This document shows, piece by piece, positions 28,001 through 35,169 of a stretch of DNA of 64,000 nucleotides. Below the pieces are notes generated by a model. That model was not told the origin of the DNA and ran no database searches. It worked only from the letters and a program-made list of their open reading frames with translations. The stretch's first letter is position 1. Each line of letters opens with the position of its first letter. Source of the DNA: Elizabethkingia occulta (GTDB lineage: Bacteria; Bacteroidota; Bacteroidia; Flavobacteriales; Weeksellaceae); assembly GCF_002023715.1 (NCBI RefSeq), contig NZ_MAHX01000020.1:124001-188000 (forward strand), written 5' to 3'. Made by a program: the position numbers and the translations under genes.

Positions 28001-29393
28001 CACCTAAGCCCATGGGAGAAAGGATATTTTTTTCAGCCCATCTGCCAACGCCTCCAAAAGTAGCTTCATTGTAGCGTTTATTGTTAGCCATTACTTTATC
28101 GTAATTGGTCAAATATTCTTTCCATTTATCCTGAGCAATTTCCAATTCAGCAGCAGCCCTTGCACGTAATTGCATTGCTTCAATAAATGCAGAGGTATTT
28201 TTCACAAATAAATTTTCAGCATCGGAAACAGAATAAACTTTTACACCCAACTTTTCAAAGGCTGCCGCATTATCATGTATATACTGTTCTTTGGCTTTGA
28301 TATCGTCTGCTAAAGCGTTCCATTCAGTTTTCATTTTCTGATACTGAATGATAGGGTCTGCAAGGGTATTCGCAATTGTTTCGGTCATTTTTTTGTGATC
28401 TGCTGCCGTTTGGGCTTGTGCAGCCTGCCATGATTGCAAAACAGCTATCAAAGCAACAATAGCAACGGAAAGCCCCATTGTTATAGTTGCGGTAAATACC
28501 TGTGCAGCAGTTGTGGAAATACCTAAGGATGTTGCAACCTTTAAATTGGCAGCAGCCCAAATTTCCTTTGCTTTTGCTAGCACTAGTGTGCTGAATGCAG
28601 ATTTTTTATTTAGTGCATCACTGATTTGTTGTAACCCGATAGTAATTGCCAGTAATGATTGTACTTTCAGCATTATTTTTTGGAGGTTTTCTTCTTCTAC
28701 TCCCAATAACGCCATTACGCCCTGAGCTACGCTTATTGTACTAATAAGCATATTGAGACCTTCAACCTGTCCCTGCAATAGTGTATTGCCGTCTTTAATG
28801 TCATTATTTACTTTTTCTGATGCATCTTTAAATTCCTGAGCTTTTTCTTTTAATTCTTTATATCTATTAGTAGCTTCCTGACCATTTACAGCTAATTGCT
28901 TTAATTCATTATTAACATCACGCTGGTTTTTTGCAAAGCTTTCATACTCAGATTCGGCAGCTTTTATACTGGCTTCCAACGCTGACAAAGCTTGTTTTTC
29001 AGCTTCTAGTTCTGCAACAATTTTATTCCTTTCCGACATTAAAGATGCCTGAGCAACACCAGGAGCAGTATTGCTAATTTGCTTATCCAGCTTTTTAATT
29101 TCAGATTCGATGTCTTTAATCACTTGTTTTTGTACAGCAATATTTTCTTTTGTAAGTCCGAAATGATCGAAATTGGTATCTTTTACAGTTGTATTAATAT
29201 TTTTCACTGCATCTGCTAAATCTCTGGCACCTTCAACACCCAGAACCTGAGCAGCTGCCAGTTCCTGATAACGTTTTTTTATTGCATCAACGGAATCATC
29301 AACATTCTTTCCGGAGGCAATCATTTTATTATACTCTTCCAGTAATGCCGGAGTATTGAGAATAAATTCTATATTAATTGATTCGTCTGCCAT
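25008..29393 (-). CDS. Tail tape measure protein
   Basis: 1,461 residues, long stretches of coiled coil (many A/K/E/Q heptads at residues 60-230, 500-650 and 740-960), and hydrophobic segments at about residues 215-330 (ISVAQGVMALLGV, SVAIVALIAVLQSW) and 1000-1060 (glycine/alanine-rich, AGAFASFASGDIIGGISQTF). This is the standard make-up of tape measure proteins, which fix tail length and enter the host envelope with DNA. At about 0.15 nm per residue the tail would be near 220 nm, long and probably non-contractile. It follows the frameshifted tail chaperone, the usual order. Confidence 0.92.
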   Translation of the reverse strand: MADESINIEFILNTPALLEEYNKMIASGKNVDDSVDAIKKRYQELAAAQVLGVEGARDLADAVKNINTTVKDTNFDHFGLTKENIAVQKQVIKDIESEIKKLDKQISNTAPGVAQASLMSERNKIVAELEAEKQALSALEASIKAAESEYESFAKNQRDVNNELKQLAVNGQEATNRYKELKEKAQEFKDASEKVNNDIKDGNTLLQGQVEGLNMLISTISVAQGVMALLGVEEENLQKIMLKVQSLLAITIGLQQISDALNKKSAFSTLVLAKAKEIWAAANLKVATSLGISTTAAQVFTATITMGLSVAIVALIAVLQSWQAAQAQTAADHKKMTETIANTLADPIIQYQKMKTEWNALADDIKAKEQYIHDNAAAFEKLGVKVYSVSDAENLFVKNTSAFIEAMQLRARAAAELEIAQDKWKEYLTNYDKVMANNKRYNEATFGGVGRWAEKNILSPMGLGDKTVDDMNKIFQDQWKMINANIQHTNEAAKKLSDAGIKMTTDPAKRGTVQWLRDQISSLDKQINDGSVGTRALAELVAKREKLQKQLDAALGKKTRTKKERERQVAEIYPDGSIKDLERRISLYNEALDKIKDGQVRLQKIDQFGKTKDKKGNPYFTGEVVSEAEAKKRRDALEVELEEKKNAVKYKSFEEMVSAMESRWQKYYAYEKEYGSEAANKQFPELKKLAASYFDYLENQKSVFDNLVSSGSVLSEGQQKNLDLLNQKIKELRGDKPILENTTRSVEVALAKLPILADQISYLEKEITKSENDGQSKSNGVYAMLTGKWVEKKQELTNMVTEVINTHQSLQVKITEITSRYATLRQEIEKRKLSTQDAAKLLAELEREKQQEIDSVQSAEYAKTTIYERYSQNLMGITKRELAIRIASLEEYLRVAKDSLSTEQQKFIDAEIRKAKALKSTFNVGVEEKSLLQEKERLIKSIRDKQAKGISDVKAESEALEVVNSKLKDILAKKAQMASNIAGAMASGFKAIASSVDDTNEGLADTLNTLGDIMNIAQNAAGAFASFASGDIIGGISQTFNAIAGIFSLGKAARESERKAREEIKKYNDSIFQSGLDYNEMLRKRILDELKLNDVYKARIQNIKDEMAANTKNKESIIRDQEAVLKRLLNADTVVGMHTEKYGGFLGIGRKTRAVEDMAKVGDLLGLKGYKIDPFKGMSEFMKKFFGIKSPVNNDLTETIGLTDELFDRLAKLNAEKPLTGDAKAAYDQLLKLREEYGSIEQMNRELEKQYKDTITGVTAQNIGDSIREGILSGKKSFADFADDIEDILRKGIIAGMEAKVIEPQMQKLQDALAEYLGDGVLTDDERKQFQEMYMKVAKEAKDYMDLINQSGINIGNEIGGANSLQGAYKAASQESIDLLSGNTAGMRLAILEGNGIMKNGFAAMMEVASRQLAVQMDIEKNTRRTADNTEKLHDIDEGIDSLGESLTKEYKALQAAGIIK

Positions 29394-29395
29394 GA

Positions 29396-29692
29396 TTATT
29401 GAATTTCTGCACCGAAGAAGTTTTCGAGTTCTTCATCGGTTGATATTGTTTTTGGTGCTTCTTTATTCTTTTTCAGTTTTGGAGCATCAGCAAGCATTAA
29501 TAGTAATTGTGTAAATGGAGTGTCCAGTATTTTGTTTTGGCTCCAACCTGTCTTTTCTGCAATTGTATAAATGAACCCTAAGACGCTATGAAAGCTTTCG
29601 CTTTTTAACTCGCCTTTTCCGTCGGACTCAGATTTGTCATCGGTTTGGTTATCCTCATCGTCTTGATCAATCTGATAGTGGCTATAAAATCC
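29396..29692 (-). CDS. Frameshift extension of the tail assembly chaperone (GT-like)
   Basis: An open frame of 98 codons with no ATG, lying in the -1 frame relative to the upstream 161-residue chaperone gene and ending 3 nt before the tape-measure start. It reads an acidic stretch (DQDDEDNQTDDKSESDGKG), then a structured part (GFIYTIAEKTGWSQNKI, TPFTQLLLMLADA, EELENFFGAEIQ). The layout equals the lambda G/GT pair: product T is made only by -1 slippage near the G stop. A candidate slippery site is GGAAAAG at 29620-29614 (minus), 7 nt before the G stop codon. Confidence 0.7.
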   Translation of the reverse strand, partial: GFYSHYQIDQDDEDNQTDDKSESDGKGELKSESFHSVLGFIYTIAEKTGWSQNKILDTPFTQLLLMLADAPKLKKNKEAPKTISTDEELENFFGAEIQ

Positions 29693-30090
29693 TCAACGCC
29701 ACCATGAGTCATTAATAAATTGAACAGAAATAAAAAATGTTGTTCGGTAAGCTTTCTGCGTAACCACCACGCTAATGGTTTGTGAAACCAGTTTAAGTAT
29801 GGAGAATTCAAAAAACCTAAAGCAACAATTTCATGAACCTTTTTTCCGTGATCTGCATAAGCTTTGATAGCATCCGGAAGGCTCAAATCTTCATCATTGA
29901 TTACTCCCATTGAAAGGTACTTTGATGCGATTTTTAATAGCGTTCGCCCTGTAGGGTGAAATAGTACCAGTTTTATTGTTTTCTTCTTAAATACCCTAAG
30001 AAAAAGAGGTGCCGTGACTGGCACTGGAACACCTCTTTTTAAAAGTAAATCGGGAGCAAGCTTTTCAATATCGATTGCTTTCTCGTCCAT
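29605..30090 (-). CDS. Tail assembly chaperone (gpG-like)
   Basis: 161 residues, mostly helical: MDEKAIDIEKLAPDLLLKRG, then FLRVFKKKTIKLVLFHPTGRTLLKIASKYLS, and HFLFLFNLLMTHGGVEDFIATI. It sits between the tail tube and tape-measure genes, the position of tail chaperones that coat the tape measure during assembly. Its stop overlaps a long -1 frame continuation (29692-29396), so a longer fusion is probably made by programmed frameshifting. Its start overlaps the tail tube gene by 1 nt. Confidence 0.75.
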   Translation of the reverse strand: MDEKAIDIEKLAPDLLLKRGVPVPVTAPLFLRVFKKKTIKLVLFHPTGRTLLKIASKYLSMGVINDEDLSLPDAIKAYADHGKKVHEIVALGFLNSPYLNWFHKPLAWWLRRKLTEQHFLFLFNLLMTHGGVEDFIATIRLIKTMRITKPMTNLSPTEKAS

Positions 30091-30563
30091 TATGGTAATT
30101 TTTTAAGCTGAGGCTGTGATAAAACTTTAACTGTACAATCAATTAACGCAATACCGTTTCTCACCAGTTTTAAGTTTTTCTTTGCGATGACCTTTACCTT
30201 TGGGTATGTGATCTGGTGACCACTGTCTGTTTTGAAGCGTAATGCTGTTACAAAACCTAAGTTTTTACCAAATGTAAATGCTGAATCTACTACAGTTCCG
30301 GTAGGGAAAAGCTTTTGTAAGGTTGCAGTATCGAATTGGAAAGTTGAAAATTTCCCGTTTGTTGCTCCGGGTTCTACCAAAGATTCAATTGGATCATCAT
30401 CTTGATCGCTGAATTCATCCTGAACGTTTGGATCATCATCGACAAACTCAACAGAGTTTCGATAAGTTTTACAAAGTTCTGTAAACTTTGCATCCGCCGG
30501 AATAGAGCCGTCAACTTCTACAGGTGCGCTCTCCAATGCTTTAGTTCCAAATAATGTTGACAT
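30090..30563 (-). CDS. Tail tube (major tail) protein-like
   Basis: 157 residues, beta-rich with a strongly acidic loop (residues about 38-60, FVDDDPNVQDEFSDQDDDP) and then FSTFQFDTATLQKLFPTGTVVD and KLVRNGIALIDCTVKVL. The order capsid - tail tube - chaperone - tape measure and its size fit a siphovirus tail tube protein. I do not recognise a named family, so the role rests mainly on position. Confidence 0.7.
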   Translation of the reverse strand: MSTLFGTKALESAPVEVDGSIPADAKFTELCKTYRNSVEFVDDDPNVQDEFSDQDDDPIESLVEPGATNGKFSTFQFDTATLQKLFPTGTVVDSAFTFGKNLGFVTALRFKTDSGHQITYPKVKVIAKKNLKLVRNGIALIDCTVKVLSQPQLKKLP

Positions 30564-30600
30564 TTTAATTTAAGTTTAAATGGTTATTAAATAGTTTTAA

Positions 30601-31002
30601 TTACTCCTGAGGAGGGTTGCTTCCTTTAGTCTGTTCAGCTTCCTTCTCAGTTATTGCAGCTTTCAGTTTATCAACTCCAATCATGTGATGTGGGGGCTTA
30701 CCAAATAATGCTGTATATTTTTCAACTAAAGCCGGGCGTTCTGCATCGTCTTTTTTTAGATCAGCATCCTTTTTTGTTTTTTCACCCTCAGAATCTGGCT
30801 CATCATCAATAAAGCTATCTTCAAAACCTCTGGTGAATTTTTTCACATCTTTGTTTTTTAGATATCTCGCTTGATCCTTTGCTTTCTCTTCGTCTGTGAA
30901 ACCTTGACCATCAGAGGTAACAAAGATTTCATCTAAGTCTTTATGTGCTGCAAAAATTGCAACTGCCGCAGCGGCGAATACGTTTTTTAATGTTTTTGAC
31001 AT
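30601..31002 (-). CDS. Phage protein with HeH/LEM-like C-terminus
   Basis: 133 residues. An alanine-rich N-terminus (NVFAAAAVAIFAAHKDLDEIFVTSDGQGF) resembles Mu-like gp35/36 proteins that start with an 'xIFVTSDGQAF' motif. A charged linker (DSEGEKTKKDADLKKDDAE) leads to PALVEKYTALFGKPPHHMIGVDKLKAAI, a small helix-extended-loop-helix (HeH/LEM-like) fold. Proteins of this make-up lie beside capsid or tail genes in Mu-like phages. Exact role unknown. Confidence 0.7.
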   Translation of the reverse strand: MSKTLKNVFAAAAVAIFAAHKDLDEIFVTSDGQGFTDEEKAKDQARYLKNKDVKKFTRGFEDSFIDDEPDSEGEKTKKDADLKKDDAERPALVEKYTALFGKPPHHMIGVDKLKAAITEKEAEQTKGSNPPQE

Positions 31003-31012
31003 GATATAGTTT

Positions 31013-31717
31013 TTAAAATTCTACTAAGTTGTAATTGGCACCTATGCCGAAGTATGGCAGTAGTTTCATGGTATTACCGTCTTTTGCGATACCATACCCG
31101 GCATTTAATCCGAAGCCGAACCGCTTTTGGGGCTTTTCTTTGATCCTAAAAGATTTTACACCATTTATAGTTACTCTGGGATCATCGGAATACATATCAA
31201 TGTAATTATGTTCTGCTCCCAGAATCCAGTTTTTCTTTTTATACCGGACATCATTCATCATTATATTGTATGACATCTTTACAGAATCTGTGTCCGGATA
31301 ATAGGCTAAATCAAGATATTGGTCTTTATGTGTTTTAATGGTTTGCCCTGAGGGGCTTTGTTTGGTTAATAAAGCCAATTGCGCTTCAAGTCTTCCGTTT
31401 ATTTTAGTGACCTGATCTATTTTATCCAAGCTTATTTTTAAAGCTTTCTGAATACTATCTGCATAGGTTTTATCTAATGCAGCTATTTTTTCAGATTTAG
31501 TATTGTTGATGATCTTTTCATTAAAGACAGTATGTGTAACGCTGTCTCTAGTGTATTTTTCAACAATTTTATTATTTCCTCCCTGAGTTAACAGGGCTGT
31601 TGTTTCTTTTTCCTTTTCGGCTCGTTTTAATTCCTGTTTGATATTTAATCCAATGCTTGCGAGCAACAGAATAACAACAAGAATAAAAGCAAAAATATTG
31701 GCTGTTAGTGATTTCAT
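31013..31717 (-). CDS. Membrane-anchored phage protein, spanin-like candidate
   Basis: 234 residues: one N-terminal membrane segment (residues 7-25, IFAFILVVILLLASIGLNI), then a periplasmic coiled coil (about residues 30-120), then a beta-rich C-terminal part (RFGFGLNAGYGIAKDGNTMKLLPYFGIGANYNL) that looks like a small outer-membrane-type beta sheet. It overlaps the next upstream gene by 4 nt. With an amidase two genes upstream, a role in lysis (inner-membrane spanin) is plausible but not shown. Confidence 0.65.
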   Translation of the reverse strand: MKSLTANIFAFILVVILLLASIGLNIKQELKRAEKEKETTALLTQGGNNKIVEKYTRDSVTHTVFNEKIINNTKSEKIAALDKTYADSIQKALKISLDKIDQVTKINGRLEAQLALLTKQSPSGQTIKTHKDQYLDLAYYPDTDSVKMSYNIMMNDVRYKKKNWILGAEHNYIDMYSDDPRVTINGVKSFRIKEKPQKRFGFGLNAGYGIAKDGNTMKLLPYFGIGANYNLVEF

Positions 31718-32037
31718 TGTCGTAATGCTTTTGTAACTAATGGTTGGGTTAATTCTTTTGTTTTTTTCTCTTTTTCTTCAAATGAATCAGATTTCTTTTT
31801 GTAGAAAATCATAGCTTCATAGTTGTCAATCCTTTCATTACGCTCTTTTATGATTGTAAAATAAAGACTGTCTGTTTTCTCTGAGCAGTCCTCTGTTTGC
31901 TGCTCTTTGCGGTTGTAAAGAACTCCAATAACACCTCCAAATATTAATAGAAGTCCTATGAGTAGCCCAATAACCACCGCCTTAGGGTCTTTCCTGATAT
32001 CTTCTTGAGAATAGGGCTGCGGTAGTTCTGGGTTCAT
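31714..32037 (-). CDS. Small membrane protein in lysis cluster
   Basis: 107 residues with one membrane segment near residues 20-42 (AVVIGLLIGLLLIFGGVIGVLYN) and a charged coiled-coil C-terminus. It lies 2 nt after the amidase gene and overlaps the next membrane gene by 4 nt. A holin or a spanin partner are the obvious options; a single membrane segment with a long charged tail is not diagnostic. Confidence 0.65.
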   Translation of the reverse strand: MNPELPQPYSQEDIRKDPKAVVIGLLIGLLLIFGGVIGVLYNRKEQQTEDCSEKTDSLYFTIIKERNERIDNYEAMIFYKKKSDSFEEKEKKTKELTQPLVTKALRQ

Positions 32038-32039
32038 AG

Positions 32040-32498
32040 TTATACTTTAAAGTTTATTGATTTAAGCCAGCTTCTAACATCGAAGGAAGGGCATTCTTTT
32101 ACCCATTCCCATGGCTGAATAATACCATCATGGTTTAAATCTGGGCTTAAATCCCTATGACCTAAAATTTCAGCATTAGGAAACTTCTTTTTAAGTTCAG
32201 TTAATAGTTTTACTTGTGTAGCTTTCTGTGCTGTGGTTCTGTTATCGATACCTTTTCCTTTAGCATCAATCCCACCGATGTACGAAATATGAATACTATT
32301 TGCGTTATGTCCCGCAACACCGTTTGCAATGTTTTCAATAGGACAGGTATTCACATAAGAGCCATCCGGGCGAATTATATAATGATATCCCGGATTGCGC
32401 CATTTCTTTACATTCTTGAAGAATGATAAGATTTGTTCAACCGTTTGCGTCTGTGGGCTTGCTGTGCAATGCAGCACTATGTATTTAATGGTTCTCAC
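32040..32498 (-). CDS. N-acetylmuramoyl-L-alanine amidase (endolysin)
   Basis: 152-residue amidase of the T7-lysozyme/Amidase_2 family, which cuts the bond between muramic acid and the stem peptide. Zinc ligands are visible: His10 in IVLHCTAS, His114 in ILGHRDLSPD and Cys136 in VKECPSFDV; GYHYIIRPDGS holds the usual catalytic tyrosine. No signal peptide, so it needs a holin for export. It heads the lysis cluster between capsid and tail genes. Confidence 0.92.
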   Translation of the reverse strand: MRTIKYIVLHCTASPQTQTVEQILSFFKNVKKWRNPGYHYIIRPDGSYVNTCPIENIANGVAGHNANSIHISYIGGIDAKGKGIDNRTTAQKATQVKLLTELKKKFPNAEILGHRDLSPDLNHDGIIQPWEWVKECPSFDVRSWLKSINFKV

Positions 32499-32572
32499 GG
32501 TTCTTAGTTTTTAATAAACACCCGGAAGCTTTGACCCTTCCGGGAGTTGGGTATAATAGATATGAAGAAGAG

Positions 32573-33517
32573 TTATGCAGATGCAGCTTGTTTTAAGACT
32601 ACAAGACCTTCAAAGTTTTTGCGTCTTGCACGTCCTCCAACTCTTACAAGGAATGAATAAACATCACCATACATAGTTGGTGAACCGATATCCTCAAATG
32701 CTTTGGTTTGACCAATAGCTTTTTCAAGCATATTTTTATTCCATGCAAAGATTCCCTCGCAATCTGTAGGAGCCACAACGGAACCGTAAGCTTTAAATGA
32801 TTTATCCTCAGCGAGATTATAAACACTTGATCTTACGAAAATGTTAAAGCCTTGGCACTTATACATAATTCCTGAACGTCTTTCTGCTTCAGTAACGGCA
32901 GCCATATAAGTTGCTGTAATTGCAGATTCAGCAGGAAACATTTGTGTCGCAGCATCAGGAGTAAGAAGAACATTCATCATTCCTTCATTCCAAGCTTTTT
33001 GCTTGATAAGGAAGTTTCTAAGTTTCTGAAGGTCTCCTATTGCATAAGCTTTTCTTTTTCCTGTAGACCCTGCTAATCCTGAATCAACAGGTGCTCCGGC
33101 AGTTTCCAGAATACTGGCTGTTGGCAGTGTTGCATTATCACCGGTCGGTGATACGATAAAGTTTGTTAACATACCTTCGGCAACTTCTTCAGATAAGTTT
33201 TGTACATCCTGATCTAATACACTTCTACGCTTATCATAGGATAATTCCACTGTTTCAGCATTTGGTATGTATACAGGATCAGTTGTATACTCATCAATTA
33301 AATAAAGAACTTGTCCGTCCGTCCTTCTTTTAGGAGTAGCAGGAACCTGAGTTCTATTTTTTACTACAGCTGAAGGATCACCAGCTTGTGGAAGGTGAAC
33401 AATTGTTCCGTTGATAATATTATCAGAAGAAACATCTGCTACCTGTGTTAGAAAGCTGTTATCTTGCGTTAGTTTTTCTTGGATTGTATCATCCCAAACT
33501 TCGATTTCTAATGGCAT
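32573..33517 (-). CDS. Major capsid protein
   Basis: 314 residues. It has the layout of an HK97-fold major capsid protein: N-terminal helix (PLEIEVWDDTIQEKLTQDNSFLTQVADVS), TIVHLPQAGD in the E-loop region, a long central helix (RRSVLDQDVQNLSEEVAEGML) and C-terminal beta strands with MYGDVYSFLVRVGGRARRKN. Directly upstream is the protease/scaffold gene, the usual order. Highly expressed late gene; start supported by the TAATAACC-type spacer before the ATG. Confidence 0.85.
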   Translation of the reverse strand: MPLEIEVWDDTIQEKLTQDNSFLTQVADVSSDNIINGTIVHLPQAGDPSAVVKNRTQVPATPKRRTDGQVLYLIDEYTTDPVYIPNAETVELSYDKRRSVLDQDVQNLSEEVAEGMLTNFIVSPTGDNATLPTASILETAGAPVDSGLAGSTGKRKAYAIGDLQKLRNFLIKQKAWNEGMMNVLLTPDAATQMFPAESAITATYMAAVTEAERRSGIMYKCQGFNIFVRSSVYNLAEDKSFKAYGSVVAPTDCEGIFAWNKNMLEKAIGQTKAFEDIGSPTMYGDVYSFLVRVGGRARRKNFEGLVVLKQAASA

Positions 33518-33548
33518 TGTTATGAGTTTTTATGGTTATTAATTTTTG

Positions 33549-34514
33549 TTAGTTTTTTGGCTTTCTACCGTACTTTTCTTCAAATCTCTGCTCGTAGTAC
33601 TCAGGATGATTTGCTTTCAATGTTGTAAGGTGATTTCCTTTATCAAGCTGTTCCCAGCTTAATTTTTCGTACTTCTCTGTCGTAGATTTTCCATCGGTGC
33701 TTTCGATAGCTTCTTTTACAGTACCTCTCTTTGGTAGGGTGTTTAGTAAGTCTATACGTTTTTCCAGTGGCAATTCTTCAATAGTAGGAACAGCAGCAGC
33801 ATCGATTCTACCATCTTTTAATGCCGCAGTCTTTAAACCTTCGTAATCAGCCTGAAGCTTGGCATTCTGTTTTGCTTCCAGTGCATCATATTTTGTTTTT
33901 AACTCTGTAAACTGAGTTTTTGACGCTGTTAATTGTGATTCTGTCGCTTTAATAGCAGTTAAGATTGCTTCCTCCGTTGATCCTTCAGGGAGTTGCAAAT
34001 GCGCAAGTAAGATTTTCATTGTTTTATTGTTTTCAAATGGATTAACGGTTTGTAATGAAAGGCAAAGGGATTTGATATCAGCCTCAGAAAGCCTTTCTTC
34101 GTTCATATTAAATAATGCGATTGCATTACCGTTGGATGGTACTGCTACAATTGAGACTTCAAACAGTACACACTTTTTAAGAATAAGCTTTCCGCCTTCA
34201 TTGACCAGATCAGCAGGATCGAACATAATTCCCAGTGAACAACCTTTAAGAGTTCCTGATAATACTTTTCTGACAACTTCTTCACCAGCCGGGTCTTTTG
34301 TATCAAATGCAGGACGCATTAAAAGTTTGCCGTCCTTAACTTCGATATCAATCCATTTACCCAATACATCCTTTGTATCATTAGAATGATTATTGAGACA
34401 AACCGGATTTGTATCGAATCGGCTTTTTAAATCGATTCCTGCGGTATCAACATAGAATCCGTACGAGTTGCGGACTTGTTGATCGTTGGTTATAAATAGC
34501 GGAGCTTTATTCAT
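33549..34514 (-). CDS. Prohead protease with C-terminal scaffold domain
   Basis: 321 residues from the ATG at 34514 (the frame extends 12 codons further to a TTG, which is less likely). The protease part has the herpesvirus-assemblin-like signature: His43 in LNNHSNDTKDVLG, Ser93 in LKGCSLGIMF, and EVSIVAVPSNGNA. The C-terminal 180 residues are helical and charged (ATESQLTASKTQFTELKTKY), acting as internal scaffold. The gene is transcribed away from the terminase gene, with a shared 187-bp regulatory gap. Confidence 0.88.
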   Translation of the reverse strand: MNKAPLFITNDQQVRNSYGFYVDTAGIDLKSRFDTNPVCLNNHSNDTKDVLGKWIDIEVKDGKLLMRPAFDTKDPAGEEVVRKVLSGTLKGCSLGIMFDPADLVNEGGKLILKKCVLFEVSIVAVPSNGNAIALFNMNEERLSEADIKSLCLSLQTVNPFENNKTMKILLAHLQLPEGSTEEAILTAIKATESQLTASKTQFTELKTKYDALEAKQNAKLQADYEGLKTAALKDGRIDAAAVPTIEELPLEKRIDLLNTLPKRGTVKEAIESTDGKSTTEKYEKLSWEQLDKGNHLTTLKANHPEYYEQRFEEKYGRKPKN

Positions 34515-34587
34515 GGTTATTAGCTTTTTTATTTGCTTTTGTTGATGCAAATTTTGCCTGAAAAATCACCGATAAAAAGCTGGCTCC

Positions 34588-34640
34588 GTATGATACCCCA
34601 ATATCTCGGGTATCATACCCCCGATTAAAGGGTATGATAG
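34588..34640. promoter_or_regulatory. Palindromic repeat cluster in the divergent late control region
   Basis: GTATGATACCC (34588-34598) and GGGTATCATAC (34608-34618) form a perfect 11-bp inverted repeat with a 9-nt spacer; a third related half, GGGTATGATAG, lies at 34630-34640. It sits between two divergent late gene blocks (protease/capsid to the left, terminase/portal to the right). I infer an operator for a phage late regulator; a hairpin acting on RNA is also possible. Confidence 0.55.
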
Positions 34641-34701
34641 ATCGTCAGCTTCTCTAAGCCCTTCTATAAAGGGAACTTTGCTACAACTAATAACCAAAAC
34701 A

Positions 34702-35169
34702 ATGGCAAAGAAAGGACGATTAAGCAAAGATGAACTGCTTGAAAAGCAGGAACTGGCAAAGCTGATTTACCTTACTGAAGACATTACCCAGAAAGAACTT
34801 TCCGAAAGAACCGGAGTAACCGAAAAAACGATATCCAAATGGATTGAAGAGGAAGGCTGGGCAAAACTTAAAAGGAATATTCCATTAACCCGGGATGAAC
34901 TTTTGTCTTCATGGTATGATGAATTAGCCGAACTAAAGGAATTTATTAAGAAAAAGCCTGTAGGACAACGTTTCGCAGACTTTAAAGAGGCACAATTGAG
35001 AAGGTCTTTATTAAAAGATATTGCGGTGCTGGAACAGGATTCAGGAATTCACGGCACCGTTGACGTAATGACAGCTTTTTGCCAGTTTTTACGTAGAAGT
35101 AATTTGCAAAACGCAAAGGAAATTTCGCATCTGGCAGATGCTTTTATTAAATACAAAATCCGGGGGTAA
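34702..35169 (+). CDS. Terminase small subunit-like DNA-binding protein
   Basis: 155 residues from the ATG at 34702 (the frame opens earlier with a TTG at 34678). The N-terminal half contains a clear helix-turn-helix (YLTEDITQKELSERTGVTEKTISKWIEEEGW), typical of terminase small subunits that bind pac-type DNA; the rest is helical (SSWYDELAELKEFIKKKPVGQRF). It overlaps the large terminase gene by 1 nt. Confidence 0.82.
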   Translation: MAKKGRLSKDELLEKQELAKLIYLTEDITQKELSERTGVTEKTISKWIEEEGWAKLKRNIPLTRDELLSSWYDELAELKEFIKKKPVGQRFADFKEAQLRRSLLKDIAVLEQDSGIHGTVDVMTAFCQFLRRSNLQNAKEISHLADAFIKYKIRG

